Positions 62,901 through 64,000 of a stretch of DNA of 64,000 nucleotides are shown here, piece by piece (position 1 is the stretch's first letter; each line of letters opens with the position of its first letter). The notes below the pieces were generated by a model that was not told the DNA's origin, searched no databases, and worked only from the letters and a program-made list of their open reading frames with translations. Source of the DNA: Petaurus breviceps papuanus (taxonomy: Eukaryota > Chordata > Mammalia > Diprotodontia > Petauridae). A program made the position numbers and the translations under genes. Location of the stretch: the NCBI GenBank assembly GCA_028583685.1, contig JAMXIF010000073.1, forward strand, positions 8,844,190-8,908,189. The letters run 5' to 3'.

Positions 62901-63671
62901 TCTCAAAAACACATCTCTTGCAACTTTATACCTAAACTAATCCCATATTTAAAGGTCTCTTCTCCCTAGAAATCAACAACAAAAAATTTATTCAGCACCT
63001 GATTGTACAAAACCTTGAGGGGCCTATAAAATCAGGCAAGACTCTGTCCTTTAAATATAAACACCCGGGAAACAGGAGCTGGTTTTGCCTTTCGTTGTAC
63101 CTCCAGCACCCAGTCTAGAGGTAGGCCCCGAGGAAAAGCCTAATCGGTTTGGTGACCGACTCGGCGCTCTCCAAGATGATTTGGTATGTCAAGTTAAACA
63201 AGGATCCACACGGGCAGGCTGAGCGCCTGACGGTGGAGAGGGCGGGACAGAGGGCTCCAGACAAGGAGACCTCGCTTTCCTTCAGGCAGTGGTTTCACTT
63301 TACTCCCAAGAAACACTTGGGGCTTCGGTGGGGGAAGGGTCCCCAAAATCCGGTGACATCTTTATCAGAAATAAAAACAGGTGTCAGAGGGTTCGGGAAG
63401 AGGGAGGGGGTCCCGGCCCCTTCCTCTCCCGGTTCTGGGGCCTAAGCCTCGGTCCCGGCCTGACACTCGCGCGGCCGCACACACAACAGGTTCTGCCCAC
63501 GCGCAGAGTCGGGTCCAGGCCCTGCCCGCCCAGGGAACCGTCCCCACATACTCGCTCACTCACTCTCTCACACGCACTCTCATACACACTCACTCATACA
63601 CACAGACGCACACAGACACACACCTGGTCTATGTACTGCCGGACGCGCTTCCGCAGCCGCTCCAAGTTCAT
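2651..63671 (-). CDS. CDC16: CDC16 (APC6), anaphase-promoting complex TPR subunit, 18 coding exons
   Basis: The spliced minus-strand product is recognisable throughout as CDC16/APC6. This subunit is a tetratricopeptide-repeat scaffold of the anaphase-promoting complex (APC/C), the E3 ubiquitin ligase that targets cyclin B and securin. In known structures it homodimerises and holds the small subunit CDC26 in its TPR groove. Coding exons (window coordinates, in transcript order): 63624-63671, 61431-61485, 61240-61337, 60377-60415, 59892-60032, 55760-55919, 54596-54687, 45772-45905, 45257-45336, 27191-27240, 26262-26335, 16654-16779, 15337-15489, 14250-14313, 12557-12618, 10353-10488, 9315-9405, 2651-2919. 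They sum to 1872 nt, 623 residues plus stop, against about 620 in human as I recall it. All introns are GT-AG and all phases join. TPR helices fill most of residues 80-535; the last ~90 residues are an acidic, Ser/Thr-rich tail. No frameshift or premature stop was seen. The start was chosen because it gives the conserved [13 protein letters not shown]. Confidence 0.97.
3100..3295. mobile_element. Non-autonomous hAT-like DNA transposon
   Basis: A 196-bp segment flanked by the 8-bp duplication ttagagca (3092-3099 and 3296-3303). The ends begin caggtgtcaaact and, inverted, acctgtagggtcaaact, so the inner parts of the termini match. An 8-bp duplication is the hAT hallmark. It sits inside a MIR-like relic (about 3065-3400). 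Confidence 0.6.
3304..3400 (+). repeat. MIR-like core SINE relic
   Basis: Contains taagaggttaagtgattttc, gaacccaggtcttcctgatt and ctaaggttgactctattt, typical of the core-SINE 3' half. Its left part is split off by the hAT-like insertion. Confidence 0.55.
4511..4575 (+). repeat. Mariner-type terminal fragment
   Basis: Starts gagggtgttccaaaaagtct followed by tggtgcagatttaagc, resembling the end of short mariner-derived elements. A related piece is at 5650-5705. Confidence 0.4.
5170..5440 (+). repeat. MIR-like core SINE relics
   Basis: 5175-5320 shows cagctctgctggtcactacc, caaatgaggaaacc and agtcccttctagctctagat, the MIR pattern. 5340-5440 has ggtttaagtgatttgccc and actacaccacactgcttctc, another MIR-like piece. 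Confidence 0.55.
5650..5705 (+). repeat. Mariner-type terminal fragment
   Basis: cagattgtctcaaaaggctt then attgcagtttaaagtttt, similar to the segment at 4511-4575 in the same orientation. Confidence 0.35.
6150..6700 (+). repeat. Unclassified repeat, related in inverse to 46270-46620
   Basis: Shares several blocks with the reverse complement of 46270-46620: tggtact[c/t]tgt, cagaagccctgaa..agga, tgtttacagaa and aagctttgtct in the same order. It is therefore a dispersed repeat. I cannot name the family; LTR origin is possible. Confidence 0.45.
6880..7600 (+). repeat. Ancient LINE-like relic (L3/CR1-type suspected)
   Basis: The order gatgctgcagaaaggtcaga, gcaattaaaagatctatgat, then aagtcagattacaat resembles an old amniote-wide interspersed repeat that I associate with L3/CR1-like 3' regions. 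Diverged; family not certain. Confidence 0.35.
8293..8434 (+). repeat. tRNA-like SINE, plus
   Basis: ggcagctaggggg head, agttcaaatctgacctcaga (B-box-like region), gtgaccttgggcaagtcact and a poly(A) tail. Flanked by gcaggtca at 8283-8290 and 8436-8443. Confidence 0.85.
8435..9314. other. Intron 17 remainder, nothing recognised
   Basis: AT-rich intronic sequence without a repeat or ORF that I can support. Confidence 0.5.
9315..9405 (-). CDS. CDC16: CDC16 coding exon 17
   Basis: Encodes [20 protein letters not shown] then [10 protein letters not shown] and one base. Acceptor gatag, donor gtaaga. It closes the last TPR array before the C-terminal tail. Confidence 0.97.
9406..10352. other. CDC16 intron 16, nothing recognised
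   Basis: AT-rich unique-looking intron; a C-rich run (ccccccaccccaactcccta) lies near 10170. No repeat assigned. Confidence 0.5.
10353..10488 (-). CDS. CDC16: CDC16 coding exon 16
   Basis: Encodes about residues 460-504: [20 protein letters not shown], then [20 protein letters not shown] and DYFHT. This is the most TPR-typical stretch of the protein. Acceptor tacag, donor gtatat after ACG, phase 0. Confidence 0.97.
11265..11316. repeat. Two-unit tandem duplication with poly(T)
   Basis: The unit ctggcaaaagaattttttt plus tail occurs twice head to tail, separated by acata; a short local duplication in intron 15. Confidence 0.7.
11490..11620 (+). repeat. MIR-like core SINE relic
   Basis: cagaagttagtgatttgctt, gaacttgaatccaggttttc and ctgatgccaagcccag match a decayed MIR 3' half. 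Confidence 0.45.
11720..12320 (+). repeat. Old L1 ORF2-end/3' UTR relic
   Basis: aagagaatggctgaattatg, gatgtgatgaaatattatag and the following tail resemble the L1 ORF2 C-terminal coding end in decayed form. Confidence 0.45.
12557..12618 (-). CDS. CDC16: CDC16 coding exon 15
   Basis: Encodes [20 protein letters not shown] and two bases of a lysine codon; start of a further TPR unit (W.PLLNNLGH). Acceptor gtag, donor gtaagt. Confidence 0.96.
12619..13311. other. Intron 14 left part, nothing recognised
   Basis: AT-rich intronic sequence between exon 15 and the TIR transposon; no feature supported. Confidence 0.45.
13314..13744 (+). mobile_element. TIR DNA transposon (Tc1/mariner-type, non-autonomous), copy 1
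   Basis: Begins ccatgtttccccgataataa and ends with its inverted counterpart (rc ctgtgtttccccgataataa), flanked by TA at 13312-13313 and 13745-13746. Length 431 bp; no transposase coding. The interior carries five direct copies of agggcttatttt, and the left end has a near-perfect palindrome aataagacactgtcttatt. Two further copies are at 23745-24152 and 51737-52143. TA duplication and TIRs point to Tc1/mariner; the exact family is not assigned. Confidence 0.85.
14250..14313 (-). CDS. CDC16: CDC16 coding exon 14
   Basis: Encodes [20 protein letters not shown] and E. The split codon shared with exon 13 reads GA|C, so the residue before WKTAE is aspartate where human, by recall, has glutamate. 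Donor gtattt is weak. Acceptor tttag. Confidence 0.95.
14507..14666 (+). repeat. tRNA-like SINE, type 1 monomer, plus
   Basis: caggggcggccaggtagcac head, gggattgaatccagac B-box-like region, the type-1 marker cacacccagaaataactggc, and a poly(A) tail. The 14-bp duplication aagataatatagga flanks it at 14493-14506 and 14667-14680. It is a single-unit relative of the left halves, on plus, of the dimers at 32010 and 61681. Confidence 0.9.
15337..15489 (-). CDS. CDC16: CDC16 coding exon 13
   Basis: Encodes about residues 366-416: [20 protein letters not shown], then [20 protein letters not shown] and [10 protein letters not shown]. Two TPR units with the usual Y.G..Y / A...F..AL spacing. Acceptor tttag, donor gtaagt after a split acidic codon (GA). 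Confidence 0.97.
15660..16240 (+). repeat. L2-like LINE relic (suspected)
   Basis: Pyrimidine-rich, moderately conserved-looking text (ctgaactcttcagcttcttt, ttaaacttattcccttctac) that resembles old L2-type 3' coding sequence. Weak evidence. Confidence 0.3.
16290..16470 (+). repeat. MIR/THER core SINE
   Basis: aaaggaacctcagagatcat, acagatgaggaaatagaggc, tgaggtcctctgattctaaa and taccatggctgc follow the core-SINE consensus closely. Confidence 0.7.
16654..16779 (-). CDS. CDC16: CDC16 coding exon 12
   Basis: Encodes about residues 325-365: [20 protein letters not shown], then [20 protein letters not shown] and K. This is TPR core (W..YG.....E.DQA..AY). Acceptor tttag, donor gtatgt. Confidence 0.97.
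16850..17060 (+). repeat. L2-like LINE relic
   Basis: gggataaaataaaaactctt, ccactgaaggtccttcaaaa and the text that follows resemble the L2-like segment at 56750-57690. Confidence 0.4.
17140..17325 (+). repeat. MIR/THER core SINE
   Basis: cagctcatttcacagatgag, gaaactgaggtaaacagggt, taagtgacttgccacagcta and gatttcc-like end aagtcttcttgattccaggc identify a core SINE in plus orientation. Confidence 0.7.
17345..17585. mobile_element. hAT-like non-autonomous transposon relic (suspected)
   Basis: Left end tgatttttaacttcttctgt and right end ctctaggttaagagccca are roughly inverted (ttaac/gttaa). The interior (gtgtcatgaactcttttggt, gcataaaatataagg) resembles an old mammalian hAT family. Family name uncertain. 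Confidence 0.35.
17885..18040 (-). repeat. L1 3' UTR fragment, minus
   Basis: ttttcagttctgaattctct then ccctccccaccc and acgatatccattatacatat match the 3' end of the marsupial L1 in reverse orientation. Confidence 0.5.
18100..18275 (+). repeat. MIR-like core SINE relic
   Basis: tagaatccttagattttaag, gaagggaactcaagagg, cacagctgatgaaactaagc and agtgatatgttcaagatcat. Confidence 0.55.
18820..18915 (+). repeat. MIR-like 5' fragment
   Basis: gatctagagctgcaaagggc, cttggaagtcatggagtcta and catttcacagaggagcaaac; the core and 3' half are absent. Confidence 0.5.
19125..19272. repeat. CA/TA microsatellite cluster
   Basis: Interrupted (ca)n and (ta)n runs such as cacacacacacatacatata; an open frame on the minus strand here is an artefact of the repeat. 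Confidence 0.85.
19400..19535 (+). repeat. MIR-like core SINE relic
   Basis: ttatgtgacttgacgagggt, cttgaacttgggtcttccta and cattacatccctctgcctct. Confidence 0.55.
19790..19915 (+). repeat. L2 3' end
   Basis: aaattccctgaggacaggga, ctagcacatagtaggcactt and aataagagtttactgatt are the hallmark 3' terminus of L2. Confidence 0.7.
20225..20630 (+). repeat. Old LINE (L2/L3-type) 3' relic
   Basis: atcatttattaagcacccac, ctgaaggagcttatgact and later agaagactt-like text resemble an amniote-wide LINE 3' region. Diverged. Confidence 0.45.
20665..20890 (+). repeat. MIR/THER core SINE
   Basis: gcagagctttaagattttgc, acagctgagaaaactgaggt, aaatgacttgccagggtcat and ctggtccttctgactccaag in the expected order. 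Confidence 0.7.
20895..21330 (+). repeat. Ancient LINE-like relic
   Basis: aaggtaggccaaagtaggaa, gagtgccttgctggtaaata, gagggtttgtgagcagaaat and the following text resemble an old L3/CR1-like interspersed repeat; family not certain. Confidence 0.35.
21455..21565 (+). repeat. tRNA-like SINE relic
   Basis: gcagcatggcacagtggatg, ggggtcaggaagacttgggt and tgtgatcacagagaagttgc; a diverged member of the common SINE family, tail missing. Confidence 0.6.
21700..21795 (+). repeat. L2-like 3' end relic
   Basis: aggaccatatcatctatttt, gtgcaggcattgtgctaaga and tgctcaataattgctgaatt match the L2 terminus loosely. Confidence 0.45.
23582..24163 (-). repeat. tRNA-like SINE, minus, split by TIR transposon
   Basis: Reverse SINE (gtgacttgcccaaggtcaca, tgaactcaggtcctcctgac, cactgttccaccta) broken at its cta|gctg site by the TIR element at 23745-24152; the remaining gctgtccc follows at 24155. 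Flanked by tgaatatgaacttt (23568-23581) and tgaatacgaacttt (24164-24177). Confidence 0.9.
23745..24152 (-). mobile_element. TIR DNA transposon (Tc1/mariner-type, non-autonomous), copy 2
   Basis: 408 bp, opposite orientation to copies 1 and 3. Starts ccgtgtttccccgataataa; its other end inverts to ccatgtttccccgataataa. TA at 23743-23744 and 24153-24154. Because the host SINE is known, the empty site ccacctagctg can be read directly, which confirms a 2-bp TA duplication. Confidence 0.9.
24193..24350 (+). repeat. tRNA-like SINE, plus
   Basis: gggtggctaggtggtgcagt, ggttcagatctggcctcaga, gtgaccttgggcaagtcact and an A-rich tail. Duplication atacaaacataa (24181-24192) and attcaaacataa (24351-24362). 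Confidence 0.9.
25355..25999 (+). mobile_element. 5'-truncated L1 (ORF2 end and 3' UTR)
   Basis: A 645-bp L1 3' end. A frame at 25395-25577 reads [20 protein letters not shown] and [20 protein letters not shown], the ORF2 C-terminus, followed by the 3' UTR with acacattgtatgtgtgatga. It is flanked by a 16-bp duplication, aaaaatgcacaaaaga (25339-25354 and 26000-26015). The preceding five T on both sides extend the match; the site fits a TTTT/AA nick. Only a minimal A-tail remains. Confidence 0.85.
26262..26335 (-). CDS. CDC16: CDC16 coding exon 11
   Basis: Encodes [20 protein letters not shown] and RRYL, a canonical TPR helix pair, and two bases of a split serine codon. Acceptor tttag, donor gtatgt. 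Confidence 0.96.
26336..27190. other. CDC16 intron 10, nothing recognised
   Basis: Mostly moderately complex sequence (26470-26960) without a repeat family that I recognise; the minus-strand frame at 26477-26755 shows no known domain. Confidence 0.45.
27191..27240 (-). CDS. CDC16: CDC16 coding exon 10
   Basis: Encodes [17 protein letters not shown], with the first codon split from exon 9. Acceptor tacag, donor gtaagt. It is separated from exon 9 by the 18-kb transposon-filled intron 9. Confidence 0.95.
27595..27730 (+). repeat. Old LINE 3' relic (L2/L3-type)
   Basis: cgcatttgttaagcacctac and tatgttccaagcactatggc resemble the segment at 20225. Confidence 0.4.
27801..27938 (+). repeat. tRNA-like SINE, type 2 monomer, plus
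   Basis: ggggcggccaggcggctcag, with good A-box-like (ggctcagcgagt) and B-box-like (gggatcgaacccg) sequences, the type-2 marker acccacccagaaacacctgg, and a poly(A) tail. About 15 bp of the usual region after the A box is missing. Confidence 0.85.
28130..28740 (+). repeat. Old L1 ORF2-end relic
   Basis: tggtcaaaggatatgaataa, ttcaaaaatgttcagagcaa and gtaatggaatacaataat correspond to L1 ORF2 C-terminal sequence in decayed form. Confidence 0.5.
28860..28975 (+). repeat. L2 3' end relic
   Basis: gtgtaagctccttgagagta and aggtacttaataaacactga match the L2 terminus. Confidence 0.55.
29105..29205 (+). repeat. MIR/THER fragment
   Basis: aactctttaaagtttacaaa, gcaatttaaatttattattt, catctgatcttcacacaacc and ctctaaggtagatattatta; the 3' half is lost at the L1 boundary. 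Confidence 0.6.
30203..31257 (+). mobile_element. Tigger/pogo-like DNA transposon
   Basis: Ends tagtagaaccttggtttac and, inverted, cagtagaacctcagtttac, flanked by TA (30201-30202 and 31258-31259). 30520-30740 reads in one frame as [20 protein letters not shown]-like and [19 protein letters not shown], resembling the C-terminal tail of pogo/Tigger transposases. About 1 kb, so most of the transposase is absent, and a SINE (30235-30389) is inserted near the left end. It landed inside the minus-strand L1. Confidence 0.75.
30235..30389 (+). repeat. tRNA-like SINE inside Tigger-like element
   Basis: ggggtggctaggtggagcag, gagttcaaatccgatctcag, gtgtgaccttgggcaa and an A-rich tail. Duplication acaagtaacctg at 30220-30231 and 30390-30401. 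Confidence 0.9.
31564..31625. repeat. G-rich low-complexity tract within L1
   Basis: Runs of up to 14 G, part of the purine-rich inter-ORF region of the sense L1; reverse frames here are artefacts. Confidence 0.85.
32010..32320 (-). repeat. Dimeric tRNA-like SINE (type 2 + type 1), minus
   Basis: A 311-bp insertion in L1 ORF2 flanked by one 12-bp duplication, aatagatagcaa (31998-32009 and 32321-32332). On plus it reads poly(T), a type-1 unit (acagccagttatttctgggt, to about 32173), then without tail a type-2 unit (cggccaggtgtttctgggtg, to 32320). Each unit carries its own tRNA-like head. One duplication around both units shows that they inserted together. Confidence 0.9.
37283..37745. repeat. 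Unclassified interspersed repeat
   Basis: ttggtccttcatttttgaag, gaggaccacggcatcaggga, gtgaccagatattcatcagg, cattcagtgaatagccctct and aaagtgaactgggattaagg resemble a repeat I recall from marsupial DNA but cannot name. It abuts the ORF1 end of the minus-strand L1. A (ggaa)n tract follows at 37740-37770. Confidence 0.4.
37800..37990 (+). repeat. MIR/THER core SINE relic
   Basis: gaactagaagggactgtagg, acatttagtccaacttcctc, cctgttacaggtgagaatac and aggtcaaataacattccta. Confidence 0.55.
38150..38522 (+). repeat. CR1/L3 LINE relic, left part
   Basis: ctagaggactgtgtttagat, ggagggcaaccagaatggta, aatattcc-like text, aattcctagaaactagagct and aaaagtgaaatggatagctt follow the CR1/L3 3' consensus. It resumes at about 44585 after the L1 insertion. 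Confidence 0.65.
38654..39876 (-). mobile_element. 3'-truncated L1 insertion (5' UTR plus ORF1 N-terminus), minus
   Basis: Flanked by the 15-bp duplication ggatgaaacaatttt (38639-38653 and 39877-39891). On minus it starts at the L1 5' end (ctgggcggagtcaatatggc), has a 711-bp 5' UTR, then ORF1 from the ATG at 39163-39165: [20 protein letters not shown] and a coiled-coil region ([20 protein letters not shown]). It stops after about 170 codons with no 3' UTR. ORF1 is open to the truncation point. Confidence 0.85.
42459..42642 (+). repeat. tRNA-like SINE inside L1 ORF2
   Basis: gagggtggctaggtggtgca, gaattcaaatccggcctcaa, gtgaccttgggcaagtcact and an A-rich tail. Near-duplicate flanks aaataactgtaga and aaataactgcaga. 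Confidence 0.9.
42946..43070 (+). repeat. tRNA-like SINE inside L1 ORF2
   Basis: gggcgactaggtggcacagt, gagttcaaatctggcctcag, short of its 3' third, poly(A). Flanks agaataccaagaga and agaatacctagaga. Confidence 0.9.
44585..44720 (+). repeat. CR1/L3 LINE relic, right part
   Basis: gttccctatcactggaattc, ttcaggtagaggctggatgt and gaactaagatgacctgaggt continue the CR1/L3 3' end begun at 38150. Confidence 0.65.
44991..45156 (-). repeat. tRNA-like SINE, minus
   Basis: caattggggttaagtgactt, tgaactcaggtcctcctgac, gtgccacctagctgcccc. A short internal repeat (gtgctctactccacg / gtgctctattcac) lies near its tRNA-like end. It lies 100 bp from CDC16 exon 9, on the same strand as the gene. Confidence 0.88.
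45257..45336 (-). CDS. CDC16: CDC16 coding exon 9
   Basis: Encodes about residues 256-282: [20 protein letters not shown] then ELNKAN, with a split codon at each end. Acceptor ttcag, donor gtaaga. Human has S where this gene has N in FHANCLP, by recall. Confidence 0.96.
45772..45905 (-). CDS. CDC16: CDC16 coding exon 8
   Basis: Encodes about residues 212-255, starting [20 protein letters not shown] and running through [19 protein letters not shown]. Acceptor ttcag, donor gtaagt after a split valine codon (GT). Confidence 0.96.
46270..46620 (-). repeat. Unclassified repeat, related in inverse to 6150-6700
   Basis: On minus: ctggtactttgtctgtctgt, cagaagccctgaagaaggat, gtatgtttacagaaatccta and tgctaagctttgtctcccca match blocks of 6150-6700 in order. 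Dispersed repeat of unknown family; the reverse frames across it show no domain. Confidence 0.45.
46950..47372 (+). repeat. 5' LTR of ERV-L-class fossil
   Basis: 423 bp, tgtaagggttatgggattta to gcattgctgataca. Repeats at 53211-53747. Contains a cag-rich triplet stretch. It is shorter than the 3' LTR. Confidence 0.92.
47375..47392 (+). other. Primer-binding site, complementary to serine tRNA
   Basis: tggcgacgaggatgggat starts two bases after the 5' LTR. It is complementary over 18 nt to the 3' end, including CCA, of vertebrate tRNA-Ser(GCT) as I recall that tRNA (ending atcccatcctcgtcg-cca). Confidence 0.8.
47390..48640 (+). pseudogene. gag-like region of ERV-L-class fossil
   Basis: Lies between the primer site and protease, where gag is expected. 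Its product shows a capsid-like central part with several conserved Trp/Gly residues, but I recognise it mainly by position. Fossil; broken. Confidence 0.65.
48890..51725 (+). pseudogene. pol region (protease, RT, RNase H, integrase) of ERV-L-class fossil
   Basis: Protease: [12 protein letters not shown]. Reverse transcriptase: [21 protein letters not shown], and the catalytic YIDD in [11 protein letters not shown]. RNase H: FTDGT and related acidic sites. Integrase: zinc-binding HxxxH...CxxC region, then [12 protein letters not shown] and SDNGSHFKG with the DDE-type acidic residues. The order is that of retroviral pol. Broken in a few places. Confidence 0.85.
51737..52143 (+). mobile_element. 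TIR DNA transposon (Tc1/mariner-type, non-autonomous), copy 3
   Basis: 407 bp inside the provirus, between integrase and dUTPase. Ends cagtgtttccccaataataa and, inverted, ccgtgtttccccgataataa; TA at 51735-51736 and 52144-52145. Same orientation as copy 1. It must postdate the provirus. Confidence 0.9.
52150..52732 (+). pseudogene. dUTPase region of ERV-L-class fossil
   Basis: All five dUTPase motifs can be seen in order: [42 protein letters not shown] and the glycine-rich [10 protein letters not shown]. dUTPases hydrolyse dUTP to keep uracil out of DNA. Position downstream of integrase matches ERV-L. The domain itself reads open, though the provirus is broken. Confidence 0.88.
53211..53747 (+). 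repeat. 3' LTR of ERV-L-class fossil
   Basis: 537 bp, tgtaagggttatgggattta to gcattgctgataca, about 115 bp longer than the 5' LTR but otherwise closely similar. The duplication attat follows directly. Confidence 0.92.
53756..53917 (+). repeat. tRNA-like SINE, plus, 3 bp from the ERV target duplication
   Basis: gggggtggctaggtggcgca, gagttcaaattcggtctcag, gtgaccttgggcaagtcact, A-rich tail. Confidence 0.9.
54596..54687 (-). CDS. CDC16: CDC16 coding exon 7
   Basis: Encodes about residues 181-211, including [20 protein letters not shown] and [10 protein letters not shown]. It completes a split glutamate codon from exon 6. Acceptor catag, donor gtaagt, phase 0 at the end. Confidence 0.95.
54990..55560 (+). 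repeat. MIR-like core SINE relics
   Basis: 54990-55070 has ttcttcatctgtaaaatcag and gaggtcctttctagttctac, a MIR 3' end. 55190-55240 and 55430-55560 together look like one MIR (ttttacattcgctacctcat; aaataaggaaactgagtctc) split by about 190 bp of unassigned sequence. Confidence 0.5.
55760..55919 (-). CDS. CDC16: CDC16 coding exon 6
   Basis: Encodes about residues 128-180: [20 protein letters not shown] and the following TPR helices, ending HHMLTAQE plus one base. The acceptor is ccag. The donor is GAAG followed by gtttgg, clearly weaker than the gtaagt-type donors of most other exons in this gene. Confidence 0.96.
56750..57690 (+). repeat. L2-like LINE relic, with internal insertion
   Basis: tttatcacctcttgcttgga, aaagcacaggtctgtcatcc, gctccttattgcatttag then, after an insertion, ggataaaatatg, attacaatctggttccaacc and tgcctggcacatttgcattt. 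This fits an old L2-type 3' region. The middle 57015-57250 is a separate element. Confidence 0.5.
57015..57250. mobile_element. hAT-like non-autonomous transposon relic (suspected)
   Basis: ctggggttctttacctgggg, gtctgtgaccttggatagga, acaattatg-like interior and tgggtccatgacataaaaag resemble an old mammalian hAT family. It splits the L2-like relic at its ttag|gataaaat site. Confidence 0.4.
57700..58930. other. Intron 5 right part, nothing recognised
   Basis: No repeat family or open frame that I can support; a nine-base G run lies near 58730. Confidence 0.45.
58940..59055 (+). repeat. MIR-like core SINE relic
   Basis: ggaactaaaagatctgggtt, aaatttgactctgtgtgacc, ataggcaagtcaatctgtct and gaaacttagtttctttaccc. 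Confidence 0.6.
59050..59142. repeat. Two-copy tandem duplication, ~46-bp unit
   Basis: The block tttctttacccacaaaataa through ctctacctactct occurs twice head to tail with almost no difference, duplicating the tail of the adjacent MIR. Confidence 0.85.
59892..60032 (-). CDS. CDC16: CDC16 coding exon 5
   Basis: Encodes 47 residues (about 81-127) beginning [20 protein letters not shown] and ending WEMSQSS. Acceptor catag, donor gtaagt, both phase 0. It contains the conserved [13 protein letters not shown] stretch. Confidence 0.97.
60377..60415 (-). CDS. CDC16: CDC16 coding exon 4 (39-nt exon)
   Basis: A small in-frame exon of 13 codons, [13 protein letters not shown], between a ttctag acceptor and a gtaagt donor. 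Both junctions are phase 0, so skipping it would keep the frame. Confidence 0.95.
60720..61185 (+). repeat. Old L1 ORF2-end/3' UTR relic
   Basis: ggaaacaaaggggatgccca, gtggtgtatgaatgtaatga and aatgaagtggaaccaggaaa match the end of L1 ORF2 and the start of the 3' UTR in decayed form, in intron 3. Confidence 0.6.
61240..61337 (-). CDS. CDC16: CDC16 coding exon 3
   Basis: Encodes about residues 35-67, including [20 protein letters not shown], the first helical TPR-like repeat. It begins with two bases of a split glutamate codon after a ttttag acceptor and ends GATAAG before gtaagt, phase 0. Confidence 0.96.
61431..61485 (-). CDS. CDC16: CDC16 coding exon 2
   Basis: Encodes [18 protein letters not shown] and one further base. 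The acceptor is tatag and the donor is gtaagt. Human CDC16, from memory, has SREEPQD across the next junction where this gene reads SHEEPQD. Confidence 0.95.
61681..61973 (-). repeat. Dimeric tRNA-like SINE (type 2 + type 1), minus
   Basis: Second dimer with the same unit order as 32010-32320: poly(T), type-1 unit (ggccagttatttcggggtgt, to about 61838), then a type-2 unit (tggccaggtgttggtgggtg, with a short deletion) ending ccgcccc. One duplication, acatcatgggc, flanks the pair (61670-61680 and 61974-61984). Confidence 0.9.
62665..62830 (+). repeat. MIR/THER core SINE
   Basis: gaagagactttaggagtcac, tcatttgacagatgagacaa, agtgacttgcccaaagtcac and ggaagacctgagtccaaact in core-SINE order. Confidence 0.75.
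63555..63622. repeat. CA/CT-rich simple repeat next to exon 1 donor
   Basis: Runs of actcact, cacac and cagacaca directly downstream of the exon 1 splice donor; low-complexity DNA inside the CpG-rich tract. Confidence 0.7.
63624..63671 (-). CDS. CDC16: CDC16 coding exon 1
   Basis: Encodes residues 1-16, [16 protein letters not shown], and ends in phase 0 with CAG before a gtgtgt donor. The ATG is preceded by gagaag, a moderate initiation context. The exon sits in a CpG-rich tract, and a CA/CT-rich simple repeat begins directly after the donor. Confidence 0.95.
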
Positions 63672-63691
63672 CTTCTCGCGGGGACTGAGCC

Positions 63692-63703
63692 GGCGCGTGC
63701 GCA
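63692..63703 (-). promoter_or_regulatory. NRF1-like site just upstream of CDC16 ATG
   Basis: The 12-mer GGCGCGTGCGCA matches the NRF1 consensus YGCGCRTGCGCR at 11 of 12 positions. It lies about 20 nt upstream of the start codon on the transcribed strand, a typical place for this factor in CpG-island promoters. Function is inferred. Confidence 0.5.
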
Positions 63704-64000
63704 CGTTGGGGACCGGCGAGCGGAATACGGAGGCCGGCGCGGGGAGGGGGTCCGGGGGGCCGCCGCCGCAGCCTCGCGCTCGCAGCTGGGAGTAAATGCA
63801 CCCGCAGCTTCGGCGTCCCTCAATTCTCCCCCCACCCGCGCCGGGACTCCCGCGAGCTACGTCCGCACGCCCGGCCGCCGGCCCCCACGGCCCAGACCCA
63901 GAGCCCGCCCCGGAGTGTGTTGGAAAAGGCGTACTCCCTGGAAACGCAGCTCCGCGCGATGGTTCCTGGCCTTCCTGATTCCGCTCTCCCTCCTCCCCCA

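Larger units (their letters stand above)
63140..64000 (-). promoter_or_regulatory. CpG-rich promoter region of CDC16
   Basis: GC content and CpG density rise abruptly here compared with the AT-rich remainder of the window, especially 63420-63990. The tract covers exon 1 and runs off the right edge. No TATA box is obvious upstream of the ATG, as expected for a housekeeping CpG-island promoter. A GC box (cccgcccc) is at 63904-63911. Confidence 0.8.

Noticed and set aside
63289-63795. 168-residue plus-strand open frame in the CpG-rich region, antisense to exon 1
   Set aside because: Composition follows the GC-rich and CA-repeat DNA; no recognisable domain. Open frames are expected by chance where stop codons are rare.

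Overview
This window is marsupial nuclear DNA, and almost all of it is one gene. CDC16 (subunit APC6 of the anaphase-promoting complex) lies on the minus strand. Its start codon is at 63669-63671 in a CpG-rich promoter region near the right edge, and its stop codon is at 2651-2653. I could place all 18 coding exons, each with GT-AG junctions and matching phase. They total 1872 nt and encode 623 residues that read through without interruption. The marsupial call rests on the repeat content: tRNA-like SINEs, L1s of a marsupial type, and MIR/THER-like core SINEs. I cannot name the species.

From left to right: 1-2640 is 3' flank and 3' UTR. Exons 18-11 (2651-26335) are separated by introns full of old L1, L2/L3-like and MIR relics, two hAT-like elements, a TIR element and an HAL1-like L1 relic. 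Intron 9 (27241-45256) is an 18-kb stack of nested transposons: a minus-strand L1 interrupted by a Tigger/pogo-like element (itself hit by a SINE) and by a sense L1 that carries a dimeric SINE; then a CR1/L3 relic split by another L1, which holds a 3'-truncated minus-strand L1 and two SINEs. Intron 7 (45906-54595) contains a 6.8-kb ERV-L-class provirus fossil with both LTRs, a 5-bp target duplication, a primer-binding site matching serine tRNA, and a dUTPase downstream of integrase. It is broken and carries a TIR DNA transposon. Exons 6-1 (55760-63671) follow, with another dimeric SINE in intron 1.

The only host gene recognised is CDC16. The other long open frames are pieces or shadows of transposons, or chance frames in GC-rich DNA. 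The most interesting observations are a dimeric SINE that has inserted twice as a unit, a 407-431 bp TA-flanked TIR element in three copies (one splitting a SINE, one inside the provirus), an L1 insertion truncated at its 3' rather than 5' end, and the serine-tRNA-primed, dUTPase-bearing ERV-L fossil.
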